A program made the translations under genes and the position numbers. The notes beneath the pieces were generated by a model. The model was given only the letters and a program-made list of their open reading frames with translations. It had not been told where the DNA came from and searched no databases. 15,869 bases of DNA, taken from contig CAYJBP010000050.1 of assembly GCA_964368605.1 (NCBI GenBank), positions 1 through 15,869 on the forward strand, written 5' to 3'. Shown piece after piece: positions 7,250 to 13,535 of the stretch (the first letter of the stretch is position 1; the number at the start of each line of letters is the position of its first letter). This DNA is from CAYJBP01 sp964368605. Lineage in GTDB: Bacteria > Bacillota > Dehalobacteriia > UBA4068.

Positions 7250-7278
7250 TTGATTTATGTACGAAAATATGCTATTAT
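7250..7278 (+). promoter_or_regulatory. Sigma-A type promoter for the secreted protein
   Basis: TTGATT (7250-7255) and TATTAT (7273-7278) with a 17-base spacer, 30 bases before the start codon. The -10 overlaps an 8-bp AT-only inverted repeat (ATTATTTA 7274-7281, TAAATAAT 7287-7294) that might be an operator or chance AT richness. Confidence 0.5.
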
Positions 7279-7308
7279 TTAATAAATAAATAATAGGGGG
7301 TTGTAATT

Positions 7309-8622
7309 ATGACAAAGAGTTTTAAGTTTATGGCTTTATTTGTACTTGTTTTAACTTTGGTATTAGCCCTGCCTTTGATGGCATTTGGTTTGCCTAGTGG
7401 GATTAGTGCGCCGAGGGATATTGCTGATTTCTCGTCAAGCTGGGCTGGAGGAGTTGACTTTGCTTTTGCTTATGAAAACCCTGTTATTCCCCCATATAAT
7501 GCAACTGATTTATGGTCTACAGTTAAATTGGAATTTGTAGAAGAGCCAATGGATAGTAGCTTTACTATTAATGTTGATGTTAACAATTTAGATCCTGCCA
7601 AACATCGGGTAGTAGCTATACCATATGGTTATATCACAGATACATCAACCGGCGCTGTAAATTTTACAGGTGAAGCTATTTCGGCACAGGTTAAGAGTGG
7701 GGAGTTTTCTTTTACAGTTTCTTTTCAAGCAGTCAGCGATACTCGAAACCTAGCCTTCTTCATCACCGAAGGCTCCGACCCCATCGATGTAAACCGTTAT
7801 CATAATAATGTAGAATTAGTAGATGGCGGCAATAATGCTTATCTTAAATACGGCAATAAAACCAGTAGAGCCGTAGGCGGTATGGCCGATCTTAAAGTTA
7901 ATGGTACACCTACCGTTTATGCCGACCCCGGCACCAAAACAAATGCCATTTTTGATGGCTTTACCATCACAACCAGCACCGGCAGCGATATTACCCCAAC
8001 TATTAATGATCCTGCCGCCGGCGAAACAGCCTATTCCTTTAAAATCCCCAGCGGCGCAAAAGATATTACCTATACCCTAACCGCTAACTGGATTTATGAT
8101 GGCTATGATCAAGAAGAATTTAATGTTACCTTTGCCAATGTAGGCACAGGCGGCTCTACCGATACCACTGCCATGGTAGAATCTACCGTTAATATTAATG
8201 CCGGCACCAAAACCGATGCTACCTTTACCCATTGGACAGTAGAAATGGTAGAAGAATGGCCTTTAAATGATTTTGATGCTAATGCCGCCAACACCGGTTT
8301 TGTAATGCCGCCCCAAGATGTGCATTTAATTGCCAACTGGGTGGCAACAGGCGAGCCTGTTTTTACTGATGACCCGAACAATGACCCCAATAATGACCCA
8401 AATAATGATCCGAACAATGACCCCAATAATACCGATACCGGCTTAACCGAAGAAGAATTAATCGGTTTAGATGATGGTCAAGCTCCCAGCGGCTCTTTAA
8501 ACTTGCCCAGTGGCCAACATCAAAATCCCCAAACCGGGATTCCCGAGGCGCCTCGCCCGGTTGCCGATTTAAGCTATTGCCCTGCTATCCTCAATAAAGA
8601 AGAAGATGATGAAGAAGAATAA
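7309..8622 (+). CDS. Secreted surface-type protein with InlB-like repeats and DPNN spacer
   Basis: A 437-residue exported protein. Residues 1-26 form a signal peptide (basic MTKSFK, a hydrophobic run from 8 to 25, likely cleavage after ALPLMAFG). A Thr/Asn/Val-rich region of unknown fold (30-175) is followed by two diverged copies of an InlB/Flg_new-like beta repeat. Copy one has DPGTKTNAIFDGF and ends LTANW near 261; copy two has NAGTKTDATFTHW and ends LIANW near 344. Five tandem DPNN units (355-374) form an acidic flexible spacer. The C-terminus carries NPQTG (406-410), which looks like a sortase signal, but neither a hydrophobic helix nor a basic tail follows. It ends in a strongly acidic KEEDDEEE. 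It may therefore be released, or held by another route. Start supported by AGGGGG about eight bases upstream. Monocistronic, with its own promoter and terminator. Confidence 0.75.
   Translation: MTKSFKFMALFVLVLTLVLALPLMAFGLPSGISAPRDIADFSSSWAGGVDFAFAYENPVIPPYNATDLWSTVKLEFVEEPMDSSFTINVDVNNLDPAKHRVVAIPYGYITDTSTGAVNFTGEAISAQVKSGEFSFTVSFQAVSDTRNLAFFITEGSDPIDVNRYHNNVELVDGGNNAYLKYGNKTSRAVGGMADLKVNGTPTVYADPGTKTNAIFDGFTITTSTGSDITPTINDPAAGETAYSFKIPSGAKDITYTLTANWIYDGYDQEEFNVTFANVGTGGSTDTTAMVESTVNINAGTKTDATFTHWTVEMVEEWPLNDFDANAANTGFVMPPQDVHLIANWVATGEPVFTDDPNNDPNNDPNNDPNNDPNNTDTGLTEEELIGLDDGQAPSGSLNLPSGQHQNPQTGIPEAPRPVADLSYCPAILNKEEDDEEE
8371..8430 (+). repeat. Five tandem 12-base repeats encoding DPNN
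   Basis: Five in-frame units (8371, 8383, 8395, 8407, 8419) encode Asp-Pro-Asn-Asn. Units differ mainly at third codon positions (GACCCGAACAAT, GACCCCAATAAT, GATCCGAACAAT), so the protein sequence is better conserved than the DNA. They form an acidic spacer in the secreted protein. Confidence 0.9.
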
Positions 8623-8637
8623 TTTTTAGGTTTTTGA

Positions 8638-8675
8638 GGGGGGCTGTCGCAATGCGATAGCCCCCCTCCTTTTTT
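8638..8675 (+). terminator. Strong GC-rich terminator after the secreted protein
   Basis: GGGGGGCTGTCGCA (8638-8651) pairs with TGCGATAGCCCCCC (8653-8666) with one G-T wobble, followed by TCCTTTTTT. It shares GGGGCTGTCGCAA with the terminator at 3945-3980. Confidence 0.9.
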
Positions 8676-8718
8676 GCATCTATGATGGTTTTCGGCTTCT
8701 TGCTTGAGCTGTGGGCTG

Positions 8719-8735
8719 TTTTGGCTTCGCCAAAA
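8719..8735. repeat. Perfect 7-bp hairpin with TTC loop
   Basis: TTTTGGC (8719-8725), TTC, GCCAAAA (8729-8735). It is followed directly by the palindrome GGCGCC (8736-8741), which abuts the next inverted repeat. Confidence 0.6.
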
Positions 8736-8741
8736 GGCGCC

Positions 8742-8825
8742 GGTTTTAAGCCAACTTTTTTCCTTTGCTGCTTTTATTCTTCCATTTGGATTTGCTTGCT
8801 TAGTTTTTTTTGTTGGCTTAAAACC
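8742..8825. repeat. 14-bp perfect inverted repeat with 56-base T-rich interior
   Basis: GGTTTTAAGCCAAC (8742-8755) and its exact reverse complement GTTGGCTTAAAACC (8812-8825) enclose 56 bases rich in T and C on the plus strand. Small frames read through here on both strands without ribosome binding sites; I consider them non-coding. It could fold as a long stem-loop or be a remnant of a small non-autonomous mobile element. Confidence 0.65.
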
Positions 8826-8828
8826 TTT

Positions 8829-8898
8829 TTTAAGACCTTGGGGGCTCTGCCCCCAATACCCCCACAATTTTTTGAAAAAAATTGATTAAAACTTCTTA
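8829..8898 (-). repeat. Dispersed hairpin repeat, copy D (orphan, with extra GC-rich stem)
   Basis: Read on the minus strand it shows AAGTTTTAATC, then a 9-bp stem (CAATTTTTT / AAAAAATTG, plus-strand 8865-8884). TGGGGGTA follows, then a perfect 8-bp stem, TTGGGGGC-AGA-GCCCCCAA (8838-8856), and then GGTCTTAA (8838-8831). It differs from copies A and B by the GC-rich stem inserted between the AT-rich hairpin and GGTCTTAA. Confidence 0.68.
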
Positions 8899-8937
8899 AA
8901 ACATAACTTTAGCGGCAATAAAATTGCTTAGCCCCCC

Positions 8938-8966
8938 TTGACATTTCTTTAACTTTTTTATATGAT
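8938..8966 (+). promoter_or_regulatory. Sigma-A type promoter for the metG operon
   Basis: A perfect TTGACA (8938-8943) and TATGAT (8961-8966), 5 of 6 consensus bases, with a 17-base spacer. The predicted 5' leader is only about 28 bases, which excludes a T-box or SAM riboswitch downstream of this promoter. Confidence 0.8.
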
Positions 8967-9000
8967 TAAGGATAGACTATATTAGGAAATGAGGCTTATT

Positions 9001-10974
9001 ATGAGCGAGAAAAAAACATTCTATATCACCACGCCAATTTATTATCCCAGCGATAATCCCCATATCGGCCATGCCTATACCACGGTGGCCTGCGATAGCA
9101 TGAATCGCTATAAAAAAATGCGCGGTTTTGATAGCTATTTTCTAACCGGCACCGACGAACATGGCCAAAAATTACAGCGTAGAGCCGCCGATGCCGGCAT
9201 GGAACCTAAAGAGTTTATCGATGGCATTATCCTTAAATTTAAGGATTTATGGCGCACCTTGATGATTGATTATGATGATTTTATCCGCACCACCGACGAT
9301 CGCCATAAAAAATATGCCCAAGACTTATTCCAAGCCATCTATGATAAAGGTGATATCTATAAAGCCGAATACGAAGGCTGGTATTGCATCCCTTGCGAAA
9401 CCTTTTTTACCGCCCGTCAGGCCAGCGAGGACAAGCTTTGCCCCGATTGCGGCCGCCCTTTAGAAACAATGAAAGAAGAAAGCTATTTCTTCAAAATGAG
9501 CAAATATACCGATGCCTGGCTTAAGTTTATCGAAGAAAACCCCGACTTTATTCGCCCCGAAAGTAGGCGTAAAGAAATGGTTAACTTTGTAAAACAAGGC
9601 CTGGAAGATTTATGTGTATCACGCACTACCTTCGATTGGGGTATTAAAGTTCCTTTTGATCAGCGCCATGTAATTTATGTTTGGTTCGATGCCTTAATCA
9701 ATTATATCTCGGCCTTAAAAGAAAATGGCGAGGGCAAGGATATTTATAATCAATATTGGCCGGCCGATGTGCATATGGTGGGCAAAGATATTATCCGTTT
9801 CCATACCATTATTTGGCCGATAATTTTGATGGCCGCCGATTTGCCGCTGCCTAAATGCGTGCTCGGCCATGGTTGGGTTTTAATCGATGATGGCAAAATG
9901 AGTAAATCCAAAGGCAATGTGGTCGATCCGATTGTGCTTTCGCAAAAATACAGCCCCGATGCCATCCGCTACTTCCTAATGCGGGAAATGGGCTATGGTC
10001 TTGATTGCAATTATACCGAAGAAGGCATGGCCTTAAGAATTAATACCGATTTGGCCAATGATTATGGCAATTTGCTTAGCCGCGCCACAGGTATGCTCAA
10101 TAAATTCCAAGAAGGGATTATTATTAAGCCTACGGTAGCTACCGAATTTGATGCCGAATTGATTGCCTTAGCCGAAGCTATGCCCCAACGTTTTGGCGAT
10201 TTGATGGATCAAATGCGTTTTAGTGATGCCCTAGCCGAGCTTTGGAAATTGGTCAATAAAGCCAATAAATATATCGATGATACCGCACCCTGGGCCTTAA
10301 ATAAAAATGGCGAAAAAGACAAATTAGCCGCTGTTTTATATAATATTGCCGAAACTATGCGTATTGTTACGATTATGGCCACCCCGATTATGCCGGCCAT
10401 TGCCCAAAAAGTTTGGCAACAATTAAATATTACCGAGCAAACCGAGTTGCATAGTTGGGATAGCCTAAAATGGGGCTTATTGCCCGGCGATATCAAAATC
10501 AATCGTGGCGAGCCTTTATTCCCCCGCCTGGATTTAGAAAATATTGACCAATTGCCGCTTAAAACCGAAAATCAACAGGCTGCCAAAGCCTCAGATGCAC
10601 CACAAGCAGTAGCTACCGAAGAAGAATTTATCGCCATGGAATTAGAGGCCGAAGTAACTATCGATCAGTTCAAAACCATGGATATGCGAGTAGTTAAGGT
10701 TTTGGCCTGCGAAAAAGTACCCAAAACCGATAAATTATTAAAGTTCGACTTGCAAATGGGTACCGAAAGGCGCACTATTATTTCCGGCATTGCCGAATTT
10801 TATCAGCCGGAAGAATTAGTTGGCAAAAATCTAATTGCTATTGCCAATTTAAAGCCTGTAAAAATCCGGGGCATAGTATCAAAAGGCATGCTGCTCTCTG
10901 CGGTTAATGATGCCGATCATAAGCTGGAATTATTAGAAGTACCAAGCATCGAAAGCGGAACAAGAATTAGCTAA
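9001..10974 (+). CDS. metG: Methionyl-tRNA synthetase with C-terminal tRNA-binding domain
   Basis: A 657-residue class I aminoacyl-tRNA synthetase that charges tRNA-Met and initiator tRNA. The catalytic Rossmann fold has YYPSDNPHIGHAYT with HIGH at 21-24 and DGKMSKSKGN with KMSKS at 299-303. The connective-peptide zinc knuckle uses CxxC...CxxC (Cys129, Cys132, Cys147, Cys150). An alpha-helical anticodon domain follows, then a C-terminal OB-fold of the Trbp111/EMAP type from about residue 550 (MDMRVVKV, KLLKFDLQMG, TIISGIAEFY, KPVKIRGIVSKGM), which dimerises and binds tRNA. Length fits the bacterial form. An in-frame ATG at 8989 would have its Shine-Dalgarno site only two bases away. GAGG at 8991-8994 is well placed for 9001, and the residues SEKKTFYITTPIYY start where the family usually starts. 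First gene of a probable metG-tatD-patB operon. Confidence 0.97.
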   Translation: MSEKKTFYITTPIYYPSDNPHIGHAYTTVACDSMNRYKKMRGFDSYFLTGTDEHGQKLQRRAADAGMEPKEFIDGIILKFKDLWRTLMIDYDDFIRTTDDRHKKYAQDLFQAIYDKGDIYKAEYEGWYCIPCETFFTARQASEDKLCPDCGRPLETMKEESYFFKMSKYTDAWLKFIEENPDFIRPESRRKEMVNFVKQGLEDLCVSRTTFDWGIKVPFDQRHVIYVWFDALINYISALKENGEGKDIYNQYWPADVHMVGKDIIRFHTIIWPIILMAADLPLPKCVLGHGWVLIDDGKMSKSKGNVVDPIVLSQKYSPDAIRYFLMREMGYGLDCNYTEEGMALRINTDLANDYGNLLSRATGMLNKFQEGIIIKPTVATEFDAELIALAEAMPQRFGDLMDQMRFSDALAELWKLVNKANKYIDDTAPWALNKNGEKDKLAAVLYNIAETMRIVTIMATPIMPAIAQKVWQQLNITEQTELHSWDSLKWGLLPGDIKINRGEPLFPRLDLENIDQLPLKTENQQAAKASDAPQAVATEEEFIAMELEAEVTIDQFKTMDMRVVKVLACEKVPKTDKLLKFDLQMGTERRTIISGIAEFYQPEELVGKNLIAIANLKPVKIRGIVSKGMLLSAVNDADHKLELLEVPSIESGTRIS

Positions 10975-10979
10975 AAAAC

Positions 10980-11014
10980 GGGGGCTGCGCAAATTAATAT
11001 AGTGTGCAGCCCCC
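10980..11014 (+). other. GC-rich intercistronic hairpin between metG and tatD
   Basis: GGGGGCTGCGCA (10980-10991) pairs with TGTGCAGCCCCC (11003-11014) with one wobble around an 11-base loop. It is not followed by a T-tract (TAAAAGG follows), so full termination is unlikely. It may be a partial terminator, an RNA-processing or stability element between the two genes. Confidence 0.65.
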
Positions 11015-11051
11015 TAAAAGGTTCTTTGTTTATGAACTTAAGGAGAATAAT

Positions 11052-11825
11052 ATGTTATTTGATAGCCATGCCCATATTGATGATCGCAAACTATTTGCCG
11101 ATTTAGAAAATATTTTAGAGCGCGCCGAACAATCCCAGGTAAAGCAGGTATTAAACTGCGGAGCAGATTGGCCATCCTCCTTAATGAGTGTGCGCCTGGC
11201 CGAAAAGTACCCTGGCCGTATTTATGCGGCTGTGGGCGTGCATCCCCATGATGCCAAGGACTTAAACGAGGAAATTTTGGCCAAGCTAAGCGATTTAGCC
11301 CAAGAAAAAACGGTAGTGGCCTGGGGCGAAATCGGCTTGGATTATTATCATAATCATTCACCCAAAGAAGCGCAGCAACTAGCTTTTAGGCAGCAAATTG
11401 CCGCCGCTAAGCAGCTAAAAAAGCCAATTATCATCCACGATCGTGATGCCCATCAAGATATATTAAATATTATCAAAGAAGAAGATGGCGGTGCCAATGG
11501 TGGCATTTTCCATTGCTTTTCCGGTAGCTGGGAAATGGCTAAAGAATGTATGAAACTGGGCTTTTTAATTTCATTTGCCGGCCCGGTTACCTTTAATAAT
11601 GCCGTAAAATTACAAGAGGTGGCCAAAAAAGTTCCGGCCGATATGATGCTTATCGAAACCGATTGCCCTTATTTAACACCGCATCCTTTTAGGGGTAAAT
11701 TGAATGAGCCGGCCAAAGTAATTCATGTGGCCGAAAAATTGGCAGAACTAAGGCAAGTTAGCTATCAAGAAATTTGCGAAATAACCCGCAATAATGCCTG
11801 TAGAATTTTTGGTATTGAGCAATAA
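11052..11825 (+). CDS. TatD family metal-dependent hydrolase/DNase
   Basis: A 257-residue TIM-barrel amidohydrolase-superfamily protein. Candidate metal ligands are visible: HAH at 6-8 (His6, His8), Glu93 in WGEIGLDYY, His129 in IIIHDRDA, His154 in FHCFSG and Asp204 in ETDCPYLTP. TatD proteins act as Mg-dependent 3'-5' exonucleases in DNA repair or quality control; the group next to metG in Bacillota corresponds to B. subtilis YabD. Two alternative starts upstream (a GTG at 11004) would run through the intercistronic hairpin. AAGGAG at 11040-11045 fits the ATG at 11052, which also gives the family's usual N-terminus. The gene after it follows 11 bases later. Function is confident at family level. 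Confidence 0.93.
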   Translation: MLFDSHAHIDDRKLFADLENILERAEQSQVKQVLNCGADWPSSLMSVRLAEKYPGRIYAAVGVHPHDAKDLNEEILAKLSDLAQEKTVVAWGEIGLDYYHNHSPKEAQQLAFRQQIAAAKQLKKPIIIHDRDAHQDILNIIKEEDGGANGGIFHCFSGSWEMAKECMKLGFLISFAGPVTFNNAVKLQEVAKKVPADMMLIETDCPYLTPHPFRGKLNEPAKVIHVAEKLAELRQVSYQEICEITRNNACRIFGIEQ

Positions 11826-11836
11826 GGAGGCTAATA

Positions 11837-13027
11837 ATGAGCAAGCAATATAATTTTGATCATCTAATTAAACGGGATAATTCCGATAGCATTAAATGGC
11901 AGTTTATGAGCAATTTTGATTCTCGGGCTAAGCATGATGATATATTGCCCTTTTGGGTAGCCGATATGGATTTGCCCTGCGCCGAGCCGATAATCGAAGC
12001 CTTGCATCGGCGTATCGATCAAAACATATTTGGTTATAGTAATATGGATGATAGCTTTTATCGGCCGATTATCGATTGGTATCGGCGCCGTTTTAATTGG
12101 CAAATCGAGCGAGAGAATATTTTTTTCTCGCCGGGTATTGTCAGCGCGATTTCCTTTTTAATTCAAATGCTAACTAAGCCCGGCGAAGGAATAATCATTC
12201 AACCGCCGGTATATTATCCCTTTGCCAAGCAAATTTTGGCAGGTGGACGGCAAATTGTTGATAATCCGCTTATTTGTGATCAAAATGGTTATTATAGCAT
12301 CGATTTTGATGATTTGGCCATTAAGCTTAAAACTCATAAAATATTGCTGTTTTGTTCGCCGCATAATCCGGTTGGCCGTGTTTGGCAAGAAGATGAACTT
12401 AAACGCCTGGTTAAGCTATGTGCCGAGCATCAGGCTATTATTATCTCCGACGAAATTCATAATGATTTATTGCGTCGTAATCAGCAGCATTTTGTGCTGG
12501 AAAATCTTTGCCCCGAATATAAGGATAATATTATTACCATGTTAGCGCCCTCTAAAACCTTTAATTTAGCCGGCTTGCAATTTTCGCATATTATCATCAA
12601 TAATCCTCAAATAAAAGAACAATGGCTGCAATTTGTTGATAATCAGCTAGCTGTTCATTTTCCTAATTGCCTTAGTATTTCTGCAGTACGGGCAGCCTAT
12701 CAAGCAGGCGAGCCTTGGCTAGAGCAAGTGCTGGATTATTTAGATGATAATATCAATTTTGCTGCTGATTTTATAGCTAAAAGCCTGCCTCAAGCCATAT
12801 TTTGCCCTCCCCAGGGCAGCTATTTGCTGTGGCTTAATCTAAAGGGCTATAATTTTGATGACACTCTTTATGGCCGCCTAATTGAAGAGGGTAGAGTATT
12901 AATCGAGCATGGCATTATCTTTGGCGAATGCGGCAAGGATTATGTGCGTATTAATATTGCTTGCCCTAAACCCCTGTTAAAGCAGGGATTGGAACGTATT
13001 GCGGCCGTTATAAATGCTAAATCCTAA
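11837..13027 (+). CDS. PLP-dependent aminotransferase of the MalY/PatB (cystathionine beta-lyase-like) type
   Basis: A 396-residue fold-type I PLP enzyme. It carries the N-terminal DxIKW...LPFWVADMD signature of the MalY/PatB group (about 18-45), PPVYYPF (123-129) for cofactor stacking, SPHNPVGRVW with Asn177, SDEIH with Asp205, the PLP-lysine motif APSKTFNLAGL with Lys240, and a late YVRINIACP with Arg near 371 for the substrate carboxylate. MalY/PatB proteins cleave C-S bonds of cystathionine or cysteine conjugates (beta-lyase), releasing pyruvate and ammonia; some also transaminate. Location after metG and tatD suggests a link to methionine and sulfur metabolism, which is inference. AAGGAGG sits eight bases upstream of the ATG. 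The stop codon is the first part of a 10-bp AT-rich inverted repeat. Confidence 0.9.
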   Translation: MSKQYNFDHLIKRDNSDSIKWQFMSNFDSRAKHDDILPFWVADMDLPCAEPIIEALHRRIDQNIFGYSNMDDSFYRPIIDWYRRRFNWQIERENIFFSPGIVSAISFLIQMLTKPGEGIIIQPPVYYPFAKQILAGGRQIVDNPLICDQNGYYSIDFDDLAIKLKTHKILLFCSPHNPVGRVWQEDELKRLVKLCAEHQAIIISDEIHNDLLRRNQQHFVLENLCPEYKDNIITMLAPSKTFNLAGLQFSHIIINNPQIKEQWLQFVDNQLAVHFPNCLSISAVRAAYQAGEPWLEQVLDYLDDNINFAADFIAKSLPQAIFCPPQGSYLLWLNLKGYNFDDTLYGRLIEEGRVLIEHGIIFGECGKDYVRINIACPKPLLKQGLERIAAVINAKS

Positions 13028-13057
13028 CATTTTTAGAAAAAATATTAAAAAATGTTA
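13025..13057. repeat. AT-rich inverted repeat at the end of the aminotransferase gene
   Basis: TAACATTTTT (13025-13034) is matched by AAAAATGTTA (13048-13057), starting at the stop codon. In the plus direction it lacks a T-tract, so it is at best a weak terminator. It might serve transcripts arriving on the minus strand. Confidence 0.4.
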
Positions 13058-13066
13058 AAAAATAAC

Positions 13067-13095
13067 TTGCATTATTAGCAAATGTTTGTTATACT
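13067..13095 (+). promoter_or_regulatory. Promoter of tRNA-Ser
   Basis: TTGCAT (13067-13072) and TATACT (13090-13095) with a 17-base spacer, 37 bases before the mature tRNA 5' end. The -35 sits in a small palindrome (TTGC...GCAA). Confidence 0.6.
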
Positions 13096-13131
13096 ATATA
13101 GGTGTGCAAATACTTGTTAGGCAAGTTATAT

Positions 13132-13220
13132 GGAGTGGTATCGAAGTGGTCATAACGAGCTGCACTGGAAATGCAGTGTACCTCCGGGTACCGCGAGTTC
13201 GAATCTCGCTCACTCCGCCA
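13132..13220 (+). tRNA. tRNA-Ser (anticodon GGA)
   Basis: An 89-base class II tRNA. The acceptor stem GGAGTGG (13132-13138) pairs with TCACTCC (13210-13216), leaving discriminator G and an encoded CCA (13218-13220). The anticodon stem CTGCA/TGCAG encloses CTGGAAA with anticodon GGA at 13167-13169, reading UCC and UCU. A long variable arm with a GTACC...GGTAC stem is the serine identity feature. The T arm is CGAG-TTCGAAT-CTCG. It stands alone with its own promoter and terminator. Confidence 0.96.
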
Positions 13221-13235
13221 GCAGCGTGGCGCTGC
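13221..13235 (+). other. 6-bp hairpin abutting the tRNA 3' end
   Basis: GCAGCG-TGG-CGCTGC forms a perfect stem that begins at the base after the encoded CCA. It would be part of the 3' trailer of the precursor and could influence which RNase makes the 3' end. Confidence 0.55.
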
Positions 13236-13243
13236 ACCCAAAG

Positions 13244-13279
13244 TCGCGCTCTAGGTTCAGCCTAGAGCGCGATTTTTTT
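13244..13279 (+). terminator. Terminator of the tRNA-Ser transcript
   Basis: A perfect 12-bp stem, TCGCGCTCTAGG (13244-13255) / CCTAGAGCGCGA (13261-13272), loop TTCAG, followed by seven T residues. One of the clearest intrinsic terminators in the window. Confidence 0.95.
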
Positions 13280-13324
13280 CGCCCACTGCCAATTGATATC
13301 TATTAGATGATGGAGGATATAAAG

Positions 13325-13534
13325 ATGAGATGTAGCAAATGTGGCAATGAAAATTGCACAATTATTAATGAGGTTACTACTACGGGTAAAGATTTCTCGG
13401 CAGGGAAGGGCTTATGCGGAGCAATTTTATTAGGACCTATCGGTATCCTTTGTGGTGCTTGTGGTAAAGGCAAAAAAACTACCAATCAGCAATATTGGGT
13501 ATGCAATAATTGCGCCAACAAGTTTAGGGCTTAA
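13325..13534 (+). CDS. Small cysteine-rich zinc-ribbon protein, LITAF-like layout
   Basis: A 69-residue protein I cannot assign to a named function. It has two zinc knuckles, Cys3-x2-Cys6 at the N-terminus and Cys60-x2-Cys63 at the C-terminus. They are separated by a glycine-rich hydrophobic stretch (about 29-47) with its own Cys31, Cys43 and Cys46 (LCGAILLGPIGILCGACG). Two CxxC knuckles flanking a hydrophobic segment is the layout of LITAF-type and related membrane-associated zinc ribbons; that resemblance is inferred from spacing only. In-frame ATGs at 13307 and 13310 overlap the Shine-Dalgarno GGAGG (13312-13316); the ATG at 13325, eight bases after it, is preferred. I see no clear promoter of its own. 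The next gene starts two bases after its stop, so they form a pair. Confidence 0.75.
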   Translation: MRCSKCGNENCTIINEVTTTGKDFSAGKGLCGAILLGPIGILCGACGKGKKTTNQQYWVCNNCANKFRA

Positions 13535-13535
13535 T

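Larger units (their letters stand above)
6930..7308. other. 379-base intergenic region without a convincing gene
   Basis: It contains repeat copy B (6926-7005), an unrelated perfect hairpin at 7093-7119, and the promoter and ribosome binding site of the secreted protein. Short ATG frames here (for example from 7119 and 7187) are 11-16 codons, have no ribosome binding site and were not called. The stretch 7006-7092 shows nothing I recognise. Confidence 0.6.
8623..8988. other. 366-base intergenic region rich in inverted repeats, no gene
   Basis: From left to right it holds the terminator at 8638-8675, the hairpin 8719-8735, the 14-bp inverted repeat 8742-8825, repeat copy D (8829-8898) and the metG promoter (8938-8966). 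I see no T-box leader: the predicted metG transcript starts within about 30 bases of its start codon. Confidence 0.65.

Noticed and set aside
8371..8430. Possible CRISPR-like array
   Set aside because: Twelve-base in-frame units without spacers; they encode DPNN in a secreted protein.
8574..8885. Open frames on both strands through the inverted-repeat block (including one of 97 codons on the minus strand)
   Set aside because: No ribosome binding sites, low-complexity translations, and the sequence is dominated by hairpins; better explained as non-coding repeats.
8623..8988. T-box or SAM riboswitch upstream of metG
   Set aside because: The clear promoter at 8938-8966 leaves a leader of only about 28 bases, and no T-box core was recognised further upstream.
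8989..9001. Upstream ATG at 8989 as metG start
   Set aside because: Its Shine-Dalgarno-like AGGA would be two bases away; GAGG at 8991-8994 is correctly spaced for the ATG at 9001.
11004..11051. GTG at 11004 as tatD start
   Set aside because: It would lie inside the hairpin arm; AAGGAG at 11040-11045 directs translation from 11052, where the conserved FDSHAHID begins.
13025..13057. Strong terminator after the aminotransferase gene
   Set aside because: The stem is only A/T-rich and no T-tract follows in the plus direction; kept only as a low-confidence inverted repeat.
13132..13535. Integrative element attached at tRNA-Ser
   Set aside because: No integrase gene or direct duplication of the tRNA 3' end is seen within the window.
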